Of a DNA stretch of 64,000 nt, positions 27,915-36,342 are shown in pieces. The position numbers were made by a program, and so were the translations under genes. The DNA comes from DASSHA01 sp035693145 (GTDB lineage Bacteria; Chloroflexota; Limnocylindria; Limnocylindrales; CSP1-4), in contig DASSHA010000161.1 of assembly GCA_035693145.1 (NCBI GenBank), forward strand, positions 21,343 to 85,342, read 5' to 3'. The first letter of the stretch is position 1, and each line of letters opens with the position of its first letter. The notes beneath the pieces are model-generated. The model had not been told where the DNA came from. It saw only the letters and a list, made by a program, of their open reading frames with translations, and ran no database searches.

Positions 27915-28771
27915 GCCTTGATCCACCGTTGGGCGCGTCGCTGGATGAGGTGGTATGCGAGGACGGACAGCGCGACCATGAACAAGAGCACGACGGCCAT
28001 CGCGTCCGCTTGCGCCGGCTGATACAGGATCTCGCCGCGACGAAGGATCGAGATCTGGATCGTCATCAGGTTGATCCGGCTGCCGATCAACGCCTGGGCC
28101 GTCGCGTAGGCACCCATCGAGCTCACGAACAGGAGCACCGTGCCCGCCACGATCGACGGCATGAGCACCGGGATCCCGATGCGCCGCCAGTAGTCACGAC
28201 TGTTGCCGCCGAGCGAGTCGGACGCCTCCGCCCAGTCACGCTGCAGCCCGGCGAACGCGGGCAGCATCAGCACGATCATCAGCGGGATCTGGAAGTAGAG
28301 ATAGACGACGATGAGGCCGATGACCGTGTAGATCGAGAAGAACGACAGCAGGTCGATCCCGAACGATCGGAGCAGGATCGTGATCATCCCGGCCGAGCCG
28401 AGGATCGTGATGAACGCGAAGCCGAGCCCCACGCCGCCGGCGTTCGAGCTGATCGAAGCGAGCGCGATCAAGGCGCTCCTGATCCGCGTACGACTCGTGC
28501 GCATCATCCCGTAGCCGATGGCCGTCCCGAGGACCGCGCCGAGCAGCGAGCTCGTGACCGACAGCAGCAGCGAGTTGAAGATCGACTTCTGGAAGATCGG
28601 GTTCGTGAAGACCTTCGCGATCCACTCGAGGCTGTGGCGGTCGATCCCGCCGATGCTGCCGAGCAGAAGCGCGACGACCGGGATCAGCTCGAACATCGCG
28701 CAGAAGACGAGGAACGGCAGAAACGCGATAAGCAGCCCGATCCGGTTGATCGAACGGCCCGACAGTGTCAC
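27911..28771 (-). CDS. ABC importer permease (PotB/AfuB-type)
   Basis: 286 residues, six membrane spans. The EAA loop is EASDSLGGNSRDYWRRIGIPVLMP. The start is GTG 28769-28771 with only a weak ribosome site, just downstream of a strong stem-loop that separates it from the binding-protein gene. Stop overlaps the next permease. Confidence 0.9.
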   Translation of the reverse strand: MTLSGRSINRIGLLIAFLPFLVFCAMFELIPVVALLLGSIGGIDRHSLEWIAKVFTNPIFQKSIFNSLLLSVTSSLLGAVLGTAIGYGMMRTSRTRIRSALIALASISSNAGGVGLGFAFITILGSAGMITILLRSFGIDLLSFFSIYTVIGLIVVYLYFQIPLMIVLMLPAFAGLQRDWAEASDSLGGNSRDYWRRIGIPVLMPSIVAGTVLLFVSSMGAYATAQALIGSRINLMTIQISILRRGEILYQPAQADAMAVVLLFMVALSVLAYHLIQRRAQRWIKA

Positions 28772-28801
28772 TCACTCAACCTCGCGCTGCAGGCGCGGGA
28801 C

Positions 28802-28830
28802 GTGCCCGCCGCCACATTGGCGGCGGGCAC
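28802..28830 (-). terminator. Intercistronic stem-loop between binding protein and permease
   Basis: A perfect 12-bp stem (GTGCCCGCCGCC with its complement) and a 5-nt loop (ACATT) lie 21 bp after the binding-protein stop and 30 bp before the permease start. There is no U-tract. Such hairpins commonly protect the upstream mRNA from 3' decay or cause partial termination, keeping the binding protein in excess of the permeases. Confidence 0.7.
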
Positions 28831-28851
28831 GCACTCCGCAGGAGGAGAGGG

Positions 28852-29982
28852 CTAGGTCCCGACTTCGATCGTCCACTCCGTCGCGAGCCTGGAGATCGCG
28901 TCGGCCGCGGCCTTCCAGTCCTTGATCGGCTTGACCCCGGCGTCGTAGTCGGCCTGCGGCGGGAACTTTGCGGCCAGATCGGCGGGGATCTGGACGCCCT
29001 TGACGAGCGGCCGCGCGTACTTCTCGGCCTGGAGGATCTGGACCTCGTCGGTCAGGATGAACTCGCGGAAGAGCTTGGCGGCATTGGGATGCGCCGCGTA
29101 CTTGTTCATGATGTGGCAGTACGGCGCCTGCGTCGTCCCGTCGCTCGGGATGACGACCTGGATCGGCACGGCCGGGCTCTTGGCGGCGAGGTCGTCGCGC
29201 ATCGGCAGGGCGTTGTAGTCCCACAGGATCGCGATCTTCGCCTCGCCCTTCTCGACGTTCGCCTTGCTCGGAGCGACCGAAGTCAGGTTGCCGAGCGTGT
29301 TCAGCTCCTCGAAGTACTTCAGCCCCGGGTCGATGTTCGTCTCGCTTCCGCCGTTGGCGAGCGCCGCCGCAAGCACGGTCATCGAGCCCTGGGCGGCGTT
29401 GCGCGGATCACTGATCGCGACCATGCCCTTGTATTCGGGCTTCTTGAGATCCGCCCAGCTCTTCGGCACGTTCGGGACGAGCGCGGTGTTGACGGCGAAC
29501 GCGAGCGTCCCCGTGTACCAGCACATCCAGTTGCCGTCTGGATCCTTCGCGTAGTCGGGGATGAGGTCCCAACGGGTTGGCTTGTACGGTGCGACGGTGC
29601 CCGACGAGACGGCCACCGGCCCGAACTGGATCCCGATGTCGCCCTGGTCGGCGACGGGGTTGTTCTTCTCCGCGTCGAACTTCTGGATCTCCTCGGCACT
29701 CGACATGTCGGTGTCGGTGTGTGTCAGGCCGTACTTCGGCAGGAACTTGTCCCAGATCGCCCCGAAGTTCGTCCAGTCGGGCGGCATGCCGTAGCTGTTG
29801 AGCGCGCCCTCGGCCTTGGCCTTGGTCTCGAGATCGGCGATGACCGCCGAAGGATCAGCCGCGGCCGAAGGGCCGCTGCTGCTCGTCCCACCGGACGCCG
29901 GCGGCGGCGTCGATCCGCCACACGCGGCGACGAGCACGGTCGTCAGCCCGATGGCCGCGAGGGTTGAGCGTGGTCGGTGCAT
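28852..29982 (-). CDS. ABC importer substrate-binding lipoprotein (iron/sugar-phosphate class)
   Basis: 376 residues. Signal peptide with lipobox VLVAACGG, Ser/Gly linker, then a type II binding fold (ALNSYGMPPDWTNFG, DIGIQFGPVA, YTGTLAFAVNTALVPNVPKSW). This subclass includes iron(III), polyamine, phosphonate and hexose-phosphate (AfuA) binders. No clear iron-binding Tyr pair is evident, and nearby GDPD, phosphatase and sugar-phosphate genes favour an organophosphate or polyol ligand. A strong ribosome site (GGAGGAGG) precedes the ATG. Confidence 0.87.
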   Translation of the reverse strand: MHRPRSTLAAIGLTTVLVAACGGSTPPPASGGTSSSGPSAAADPSAVIADLETKAKAEGALNSYGMPPDWTNFGAIWDKFLPKYGLTHTDTDMSSAEEIQKFDAEKNNPVADQGDIGIQFGPVAVSSGTVAPYKPTRWDLIPDYAKDPDGNWMCWYTGTLAFAVNTALVPNVPKSWADLKKPEYKGMVAISDPRNAAQGSMTVLAAALANGGSETNIDPGLKYFEELNTLGNLTSVAPSKANVEKGEAKIAILWDYNALPMRDDLAAKSPAVPIQVVIPSDGTTQAPYCHIMNKYAAHPNAAKLFREFILTDEVQILQAEKYARPLVKGVQIPADLAAKFPPQADYDAGVKPIKDWKAAADAISRLATEWTIEVGT

Positions 29983-30113
29983 TCGTCCTCCTCCTCAGGT
30001 TTGCCTCGCTGGGTCAGCTGGTCGGCCCGCGGTCGTGGCGGTGGCGCCACGCCCGGGCGGGATGCGCGTCGGCCGTCTCGTGGGTCTTCAGGGCCCACGG
30101 GCGGCGCGTCGAC

Positions 30114-30902
30114 TCATCCGCTCGGTCGGGCCGGCCGGGCCCGAGTCGGGAGGGCTTCGAGAGCCGGCCCTCGACGATGGACGCTGAACTCGAACGTGTC
30201 GGCGACGTAGGACTCCACCGAGAACAGGACTGGCTCGCCCTCGGCCGTCGCGTCGACCTGTTCGAGTCGCAGGATGGCGCTCCCGGGCTTGATCCCGAGG
30301 CGATCCGCGACGAGGCTGTCGGCGCGGGTGACGCTGATCGATGCCTGGCCATCGGTGATCGATCGCCCCAGGCGCTCCGCGTACAGCCGGTACAGCGACA
30401 GCGCCGGATCGAGGAGCTCCTCGGGATCGACCCCGGCCTCGCGGAACAGCACCGCCGGGATGACGTCGACCGTGAAGATCACGCGCCGTCCGTCGGCGGT
30501 CCGAACGCGCTCGAGACGGATGACGGGCGCTCCGCGTTCGAGCCCCAACCGCTCGGCGACCTCGTCCTCGACGCTGACCCGCTCGATTCGCGCGTGGCTC
30601 GTTCCCGGCTCCATCGCGTGGCCGCGGATGACCTCGCTCGCGCTGAGGTTGACGTTCAGGCTGCCGCGAAGGCGCGCCGCGGACCGAACGAACGTGCCGT
30701 GACCATGGCGGCGGATGAGCAGCCCTTCCTGCTCGAGCTGCAGGAGCGCCTCGCGCACGGTGGTCCGGCTGACGCCCAGTGACGTCGCGAGCTCGACCTC
30801 GGGCGGGAGCTGCAGGCCGTCGGAGAATCGGCCGTCGCGAATCCGGTCGCGGACCTCCTCGCGGACGCGCGATGCGAGCTTCGCCTGGCCAATGACGGTC
30901 AC
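30114..30902 (-). CDS. GntR-family regulator with UTRA effector domain
   Basis: 262 residues. The winged helix is at about 8-75 (LPPEVELATSLGVSRTTVREALLQLEQ split across two helices, then HGHGTFVR). The UTRA domain contains IFTVDVIPAVLF and SIDGQAS-like sequence. It lies directly upstream of the binding-protein gene on the same strand and diverges from the ATPase gene, so it probably controls the importer and itself. The start is GTG 30900-30902. Confidence 0.92.
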   Translation of the reverse strand: MTVIGQAKLASRVREEVRDRIRDGRFSDGLQLPPEVELATSLGVSRTTVREALLQLEQEGLLIRRHGHGTFVRSAARLRGSLNVNLSASEVIRGHAMEPGTSHARIERVSVEDEVAERLGLERGAPVIRLERVRTADGRRVIFTVDVIPAVLFREAGVDPEELLDPALSLYRLYAERLGRSITDGQASISVTRADSLVADRLGIKPGSAILRLEQVDATAEGEPVLFSVESYVADTFEFSVHRRGPALEALPTRARPARPSG

Positions 30903-30964
30903 GTTCGGCAGGGGCCTCTCAGTCCGGGGCAGCCACTGGATGGAATGACGGTGCTGGTCGCGAA

Positions 30965-30977
30965 GACATATGAGGTA
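30965..30977. promoter_or_regulatory. Candidate GntR-family operator (site C)
   Basis: GACATATGAGGTA lies in the divergent region between the GntR gene (30902) and the ATPase gene (31044). It matches site A at 10 of 13 positions. A TATAAC hexamer overlaps its right edge (30976-30981), but no good -35 partner is visible. Confidence 0.3.
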
Positions 30978-31043
30978 TAACGTCCGACCTCGGTAACGCT
31001 ACACTCCGTGTCAAGCCAGCCGTCGATGAGAGGGGAGCGGACC

Positions 31044-32144
31044 GTGAGCCAGCTCGAGATCCAGCAGCTGCGCAAGACATTCGGCCACGTGGTCGCCGTC
31101 GACAACCTCGACCTGGAGATCGATCGCGGCGAGCTCGTCTCGCTCGTCGGTCCCAGCGGGTGTGGCAAGACGACCACGCTGCGGATGGTTGCCGGTCTCG
31201 CCGAGGCCGACCGTGGCCGCATCCTCCTCGAGGGCCGCGACGTCACCCACGACCCCGCAAGCCGGCGAGGCATGGGCGTCGTCTTCCAGTCCTACGCCCT
31301 GTTCCCGAACATGACCGCGGCCGAGAACATCGCCTACGGGCTGGTCGTCCGGAAGCGCAAGTCGTCCGACGTCAAGCGAAAGGTCGCGGAGCTCGTCGAG
31401 CTGATCCAGATCGGCGACGGGGCCGAGCGGTACCCGCACCAGCTGTCCGGCGGCCAGCAGCAGCGGGTCGCCCTCGCCCGTGCGCTCGCCATCGAGCCAC
31501 CCGTCCTGCTGCTCGACGAGCCCCTGTCCGCCCTCGACGCGGCCGTGCGCCTGACCCTTCGACTCGAGATCCGGCGCATCCAGCGCAGCCTCGGGATCGC
31601 GACGATGTACATCACCCACGACCAGGAGGAGGCGCTGTCGATCTCCGACCGGGTCGCGGTCATGCGCGACGGCCGCGTGGAGCAGCTCGGCACGCCCGAG
31701 GAGATCTACACGACGCCGGCGAACGACTACGTTGCCCGCTTCGTCGGCACGTCGAACAGGCTGCCCGTCCGGGTCCTCGACGGTGACGGATCGCTCGTCG
31801 AGTGGCAGGGCCGGCAGGTGGTGATCGCACCCAACGACCGGTTCCCGTCGGGCAGCACCGCGGCGATGGTCGTCCGTCCGGAGCGCATCCACGTCAGCCC
31901 GCGGATGAACGGCGGCGACGCGGGCAGCTGGCCCGGGACGGTGGTCGAACGGACCTTCCTCGGCGCCGTTACCCGGTTCACGGTTCGCGTCGGCGAGGAA
32001 CTCCTGCTGGCCGACGTTCCCGGCGAGGCGACCGCCGCCGTTCGCCTCACGATCAACGATCCCGTCGCGGTCGCGTTCGAGCCCGGTGGCGGCCGCCTCA
32101 TCCCGCTCTCTGCCTCCTCCCCGGTCGACGTCGCGACGGCATGA
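31044..32144 (+). CDS. ABC importer ATPase (PotA/AfuC-type)
   Basis: 366 residues. Walker A is GPSGCGKTTT, the Q-loop is in VFQSYALFPNMT, the signature is LSGGQQQRVALARAL, and Walker B is VLLLDEPLSALDA. A TOBE domain follows. GTG 31044 is chosen because GGGGAG lies six bases upstream; ATG codons at 31008 and 31026 are alternatives. It is the only ATPase in the island and should serve the permeases at 27051-28771. Stop overlaps the second GDPD (ATGA). Confidence 0.92.
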   Translation: MSQLEIQQLRKTFGHVVAVDNLDLEIDRGELVSLVGPSGCGKTTTLRMVAGLAEADRGRILLEGRDVTHDPASRRGMGVVFQSYALFPNMTAAENIAYGLVVRKRKSSDVKRKVAELVELIQIGDGAERYPHQLSGGQQQRVALARALAIEPPVLLLDEPLSALDAAVRLTLRLEIRRIQRSLGIATMYITHDQEEALSISDRVAVMRDGRVEQLGTPEEIYTTPANDYVARFVGTSNRLPVRVLDGDGSLVEWQGRQVVIAPNDRFPSGSTAAMVVRPERIHVSPRMNGGDAGSWPGTVVERTFLGAVTRFTVRVGEELLLADVPGEATAAVRLTINDPVAVAFEPGGGRLIPLSASSPVDVATA

Positions 32145-32941
32145 CCCGGCGGGAGGGCAGCGCGCCGCGGCGCTCCCCGCTGGTGATCGCCCATCGCGGC
32201 CAGCGGGCGAGCTTCCCCGAGCAGACGCTCGAGGCGTACGAGGCCGCGATCCGCCTCGGCGCGGAAGCGATCGAGACGGACGTCCAGCGCACGCGAGACG
32301 GCCGGCTGGCGATGATGCACGACCTCACGCTCGACCGGACGACGAACGGCCGCGGCCCGATCGCGGATCTCGACTGGGCCGCCGTTCGAGCGCTCGACGC
32401 GGGCAGCTGGTTCGGCGCGGGGTTCGGCGGTTGCCGGGTCCCGTCGCTCGACGAGACGATCGACCTCGTGGTCGGCGCCGGATGCGGGCTCTGCGTCGAG
32501 ATCAAGGGCTCGGCCGCGGACGCACCGACGACCGCCACCGCGGTCGCGCGACTGCTGCGCGAGCGTGCCGTGCTCGACCGGGTCTACGTCTCGTCGTTCG
32601 ACCACCTCGCGCTGGCGGCGGCGAGGGCCGAGGTCGACGGCCTGCTCCTCGCCCCCGAGCGCCTGCCCGAGGCCGGCCCGTCGGACCCGCCGGCCGCGGC
32701 GGCGCAGGCGGTCGCGCTCGGCGCGGCCGCGCTCCAGCACCGCTGGGAGGACCTGACGCCTGACGTCGTCGACGCCGTCCACGCCGTCGGCACGGCGGTC
32801 TGGGCCTGGCCGATCGACACGCTCGAGTCGATCCGACACAGCGTCGCGGTCGGAGCCGATGCGATCATCGGCGACGACGTCGTGCTGCTCGTCGCAGGTC
32901 TCCGCGGATCCGTCCCGCCGGCCACCTCCGTCCCGTCGTGA
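32141..32941 (+). CDS. Glycerophosphodiester phosphodiesterase (paralogue)
   Basis: 266 residues. GDPD motifs intact: HRGQRASFPEQTLEAY, IETDVQRTRDG, MMHDLTLDRTT, VEIKG, WAWPIDT. It is a clear paralogue of the enzyme at 25160, sharing the unusual LLLAPERLP segment in the second half. Translationally coupled to the importer ATPase and to the following phosphatase, so it likely acts on the imported ester in the cytoplasm. Confidence 0.93.
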   Translation: MTRREGSAPRRSPLVIAHRGQRASFPEQTLEAYEAAIRLGAEAIETDVQRTRDGRLAMMHDLTLDRTTNGRGPIADLDWAAVRALDAGSWFGAGFGGCRVPSLDETIDLVVGAGCGLCVEIKGSAADAPTTATAVARLLRERAVLDRVYVSSFDHLALAAARAEVDGLLLAPERLPEAGPSDPPAAAAQAVALGAAALQHRWEDLTPDVVDAVHAVGTAVWAWPIDTLESIRHSVAVGADAIIGDDVVLLVAGLRGSVPPATSVPS

Positions 32942-33750
32942 CGAGGACCCGGCAGGCGGCCGATCCGCCGCTCGTCGTCCTCGTCGACTTCGACGGCACG
33001 ATCGCCCGACTCGACCTGAGCGACGAGGTCATGCGGCGCTATGCCGATGTCGCGGCCTGGACGCCGCTCGAAGCCGCGTACCTGGATGGCCGGATCGGGT
33101 CTCGCACGCTGCTCAGCCGCCAGGCAGCACTCCTGGGCGGCGAGACCGAGCGGATCGCCGGCATGGTCGAGGGCGAGGAGCTCGATCCGGAGTTCCGACC
33201 GTTCGTCGACGAGCTCCGCGAGCGCCGCGTGAGCGTCGAGGTCGTGAGCGACGGCTTCGGGTTCTTCGTCCGCCCGTCGCTCGAGCGTGTCGGCCTCGGC
33301 GATCTCCCGGTCTTCACCGCCAGGACGTCATTCCCGGCCGGCGTCGTGAGCATCGACTTCCCCGCCGGGCATCCGCGCTGTCGCGTCTGCGGGACGTGCA
33401 AGCGCGAGCGAATCCTCGCCCACCAGGCGGCGGGCCGGTTCACGATCTTCGTCGGCGACGGGTTCAGCGATCTCTACGCCGCCGCCCACGCGGATCTCGT
33501 CTTCGCGAAGGACCATCTCGCGGCCCTGTGCGCGGATCGCGACTGGCCGTACGAAGCCTGGACCACGTTCGCCGACATCCGCCTGGTGGTTGCGGAGCTC
33601 CTCGAGCGTGGCGTTCCGGAGCCGCGGCTCCGGCCGTTCGTCTGCGGCCCCGAGGTCTGGCCGCCCGGGACGGGCGAGCCGCTCTGGGACCGCCCACCGG
33701 CGCCCCGACCGCTCGACGCGGCGCCCCGACCGCTCGACGCGGCGCGCTGA
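32938..33750 (+). CDS. MtnX-like HAD-IB phosphatase
   Basis: 270 residues. HAD motif I is VDFDGTIARLD, motif II SDGFGFF (VVSDG), motif III Lys in FAKDH, motif IV GDGFSDLYAA. It resembles MtnX and phosphoserine phosphatases. A CRVCGTCK Cys cluster sits in the middle. MtnX acts on a diketo-pentyl phosphate, but no methionine-salvage partners are present, so the substrate is probably another sugar phosphate. The C-terminus carries two copies of an APRPLDA heptad encoded by a 21-bp duplication. GTG start in GTGA overlap with the GDPD. Confidence 0.85.
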   Translation: MTRTRQAADPPLVVLVDFDGTIARLDLSDEVMRRYADVAAWTPLEAAYLDGRIGSRTLLSRQAALLGGETERIAGMVEGEELDPEFRPFVDELRERRVSVEVVSDGFGFFVRPSLERVGLGDLPVFTARTSFPAGVVSIDFPAGHPRCRVCGTCKRERILAHQAAGRFTIFVGDGFSDLYAAAHADLVFAKDHLAALCADRDWPYEAWTTFADIRLVVAELLERGVPEPRLRPFVCGPEVWPPGTGEPLWDRPPAPRPLDAAPRPLDAAR

Positions 33751-33756
33751 CCGCGT

Positions 33757-33775
33757 GGGCAGGCGGGACCTGCCC
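33757..33775. terminator. Stem-loop between convergent genes
   Basis: A perfect 7-bp stem (GGGCAGG/CCTGCCC) with a 5-nt loop sits 6 bp after the phosphatase stop and 15 bp before the rpiB-like gene ends. No U-tract, so it may act as a bidirectional weak terminator or mRNA end-protecting hairpin. Confidence 0.5.
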
Positions 33776-33789
33776 GCTGGTCGTGTCGG

Positions 33790-34290
33790 TCAACCGGCCC
33801 CCGTCGACAGGCGCTGCTCCAGCCGGTCGATCTTGGCGACCTTGCGCGTCGACGCGCCGCCCGCGAACTCGGACTCGAGCCAGGCGTGCACGACGGTCTT
33901 GGCCGACTCCGGCCCGATCACCCGCGCGCCGAGCGTGAGGATCTGGGCGTCGTTGCTCTTCCGGGCACGCTCGGCCGAGTAGACATCGTGCGCGAGAGCG
34001 GCCCGAACGCCGGGCACCTTGTTCGCCGCGATCGCCATCCCGATCCCCGTCCCGCAGATGAGGATGCCCCGATCCGACAGGCCATCGCGGATGGCGCACG
34101 CGACGCGCTCGGCGACGTCGGGGTAGTCGATCTCGCTGCCGTCGACCGAGCGGTCGGTCGCCCCGTCCAGCTCGTCGGGCCGAAACGTCCGGACGTCGTG
34201 GCCCATGGCCACGAGGTCGGCGGCAATGACGTCGAGAAGCTCCACGCCGGCGTCGTCGGCGCCGATGAGGATCGGGTGCAGCGTCGCCAT
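33790..34290 (-). CDS. RpiB/LacAB-family isomerase, DerI-like
   Basis: 166 residues. RpiB-fold sugar-phosphate isomerase with the active-site Cys in ILICGTGIGMAIAANK (C79) and His101 in HDVYSAERARKSN. The KSNDAQILTLGARVIGPE stretch is the form I associate with D-erythrulose-4-phosphate isomerase (DerI/EryI) rather than with ribose-5-phosphate isomerase. The ATG at 34288-34290 follows AGGAG. It is last in the FGGY-RLP-TIM-RpiB run, two bases after the TIM homologue. Alternative: a genuine RpiB. Confidence 0.88.
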   Translation of the reverse strand: MATLHPILIGADDAGVELLDVIAADLVAMGHDVRTFRPDELDGATDRSVDGSEIDYPDVAERVACAIRDGLSDRGILICGTGIGMAIAANKVPGVRAALAHDVYSAERARKSNDAQILTLGARVIGPESAKTVVHAWLESEFAGGASTRKVAKIDRLEQRLSTGAG

Positions 34291-34291
34291 G

Positions 34292-35080
34292 TCAGGCGCT
34301 CCTCTCGTGCATTCGTGTGGTGAGTGGGTCGTGCGGGATCGGCGACGCGGCGATCGACGCGAAGCGGCGGGGATCGAGCGCAGCCCGCCCGACGAACAGA
34401 CCGGCCACCGCCGGAATGGCCAGGAGATCGACCGTGCTCGCCTCGTCGACGCTGCCGCCGTAGACCACACGGCGGACCGTCGCGCCGCGGTCGGCGAGCC
34501 AGCGGTCGATGGCGGCGTGGACCCGCTCGACGTGGTCGGGAGCCGCGGGCGTGGCCCCCTCCCCGATGGCCCAGACGGGCTCATAGGCGACGATCACGCG
34601 GTCCAGGTCAGCTGGGGCGAGCGTGCCGAGCGCCCCGACGAGCTGCCGCTCGACGACCCGGCGCGCCTGACCAGCGGGTCCCTCCGTGCGCTCACCGATG
34701 CAGACCACGGGGATGAGGTCCCAGCGCAGGGCCGCGCCAACCTTCGCGCGAATGACCGCGTCCGACTCGGCGTGGTCGCGTCGTCGCTCGGAGTGTCCGA
34801 CCTCGGCGTAGCGGCAGCCGAGGTCGGCGAGCATCGGCGCGGAGACGTCGCCGGTGTGTGCGCCGGCATCCTCGGGATGGACGTCCTGGCCGCCGAACCC
34901 GATGCGCGAACCGGCGAGGGCCTGCCGGGCGACGAAGAGCGCCGGGAACGGCGGCAGCACGAAGAGATCGCGCGTCGCGGTCAACGGGTCGAGGAGGGGC
35001 CGCGCCTCGGCGAACCAGCGCGCGGCCTCGCTCGGGGTCAGGTTCATCTTCCAGCTGGTGCCGATCACGGGGCGCGTCAC
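34292..35080 (-). CDS. Triosephosphate isomerase homologue, LerI-like
   Basis: 262 residues. TIM-barrel with catalytic Lys11 (GTSWKMN), His96 (VGHSERR), Glu167 (AYEPVWAIGEG) and the phosphate loop VVYGGSV. The usual Asn two residues before the Lys is replaced by Ser, giving GTSWKMN, the form found in L-erythrulose-1-phosphate isomerases (LerI/EryH/TpiA2 group). Housekeeping tpiA would normally lie with gapA-pgk. GTG start in GTGA overlap with the RuBisCO-like gene. Inferred to convert L-erythrulose-1-phosphate to D-erythrulose-4-phosphate. Confidence 0.88.
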   Translation of the reverse strand: MTRPVIGTSWKMNLTPSEAARWFAEARPLLDPLTATRDLFVLPPFPALFVARQALAGSRIGFGGQDVHPEDAGAHTGDVSAPMLADLGCRYAEVGHSERRRDHAESDAVIRAKVGAALRWDLIPVVCIGERTEGPAGQARRVVERQLVGALGTLAPADLDRVIVAYEPVWAIGEGATPAAPDHVERVHAAIDRWLADRGATVRRVVYGGSVDEASTVDLLAIPAVAGLFVGRAALDPRRFASIAASPIPHDPLTTRMHERSA

Positions 35081-36342
35081 GCGGTGCCCCGCCCGCCTCC
35101 GGCGCGCATCGTCCGGTCGGCGTCGCCGTGCCGGAGCACGGCCTCGGCAATGGCCGCCTGGATCGCTCGTCCGCCCGCGGCCGCACCGTCGGGGTGACCC
35201 TGGATCGCGCCGCCCACGGCCACGATGACGTCGCACCCGAGAGCCGCGACGAGCTGGTCGACGTGATCGGCCGTGATCCCGCCGCCGGCCATCGGCATCG
35301 TGGCCGCGACGCGCCCACCGGCAACGGGCTCGCGCAGACCCGCGATCGTGGCACGGTAGGCCCCGTCCGACAGCGGTCGTGGCGCGTGTGGCGTGCTGGT
35401 GAGCACCGCATCGGCGCCCGCGAGCCGGAGGATCCGCGCCAGCGCCCCGTGAGCGATCCCACCCTCGGCCGCGCCTGTCCACGTCTCGATGCCCGCGACA
35501 TGGGCGAGGATCGGGACGCCGGCCGCGGCTGCCAGCTCGGCAAGCGCGTCCAGCCCGAGGGTCAGCGGCGTCACCATGACGGCGGCGGCGCCGGCCTCGA
35601 CGGCGGCACGCGCGGTCGCCGTCAGGCGGCTCGGCGTCGTGGTCACGTGGGCGACGTAACGCGTCCGGTGTCCGGTCGTCGCGGCGACGGCATCGATCGC
35701 GGCGACGTACGCCCTCGTCCGGTCGGCAACCCGCGAGAAGCCGGGGTCCGCGAGCAGCTCGTCGTCCTTGATCAGGTCGACACCGCCCCGTGCGCTCTCG
35801 GCCGCGAACTCGGCCCCGACCTCCGGCGGAAAGCCGGTGCACGGCTTGATCATGTTCAGCAGCAGCGGCCGGTCGTCGATGCCCGTGATCGCCCGCCAGC
35901 CCGCGACGCCGAAACGCGGTCCGGGGAAGCCGTCGACGAACCGGGCAGGAACGTCGACGCCGACGACGTGCATCGCGATCGAGGTCGACGGGTCGTTGCC
36001 GATCGTGGTCGTGAGCAGCATCGCGAGCGATTCGCCGAGGTTGGCGAGCGGGAAGGCGACGGCCAGCAGCCAGCGGCCGCGAGCCGGGACGCCGGCGACC
36101 TCCTCGTCGCGCTCGGTCCGCCGGAGCTGCACCACTCGGGCGCCGTGCCGACGCCGCATCTCGTCGGTGATGCCGGGGACCGTCTTCCACGTCCCGAGGC
36201 TCTGGCCGAGGGCGAACGCGTCGGCGGCGGCGATTGCCGCGCTCTCGTCGGCGGGCAGCCCGGCGAGATAGGTCACGACGACGTCCTCTCGCGGCTCGGG
36301 CCCCGCGATCGGCGGCCGACGCTGTGCCGAACCGTCGGTCAT
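35077..36342 (-). CDS. RuBisCO-like protein (form IV), probable sugar-acid-phosphate decarboxylase or isomerase
   Basis: 421 residues of the RuBisCO large-subunit superfamily. The metal and carbamate loop is conserved (GGVDLIKDDEL, Lys192, Asp194, Glu195), as are Lys166 in MIKPC and His281. The second Lys of the KPK motif is Cys, no loop-6 Lys is visible, and the phosphate-binding GGG and VGGAIQGHPDG are kept. Carbon fixation is therefore unlikely. RLPs with this pattern enolise or decarboxylate phosphorylated keto acids. Coupling with LerI- and DerI-like isomerases suggests a product of the L-erythrulose-1-phosphate type, as for OiaX of apionate catabolism. ATGA overlap with the kinase. Confidence 0.9.
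   Translation of the reverse strand: MTDGSAQRRPPIAGPEPREDVVVTYLAGLPADESAAIAAADAFALGQSLGTWKTVPGITDEMRRRHGARVVQLRRTERDEEVAGVPARGRWLLAVAFPLANLGESLAMLLTTTIGNDPSTSIAMHVVGVDVPARFVDGFPGPRFGVAGWRAITGIDDRPLLLNMIKPCTGFPPEVGAEFAAESARGGVDLIKDDELLADPGFSRVADRTRAYVAAIDAVAATTGHRTRYVAHVTTTPSRLTATARAAVEAGAAAVMVTPLTLGLDALAELAAAAGVPILAHVAGIETWTGAAEGGIAHGALARILRLAGADAVLTSTPHAPRPLSDGAYRATIAGLREPVAGGRVAATMPMAGGGITADHVDQLVAALGCDVIVAVGGAIQGHPDGAAAGGRAIQAAIAEAVLRHGDADRTMRAGGGRGTA

Noticed and set aside
28852..29982. Dedicated ferric iron transporter
   Set aside because: The fold class includes iron binders, but the neighbours are phosphodiesterases and sugar-phosphate enzymes, and no iron-ligand Tyr pair was evident.
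35077..36342. Carbon-fixing RuBisCO
   Set aside because: Key substrate residues are missing and no phosphoribulokinase, activase or carboxysome gene is present.
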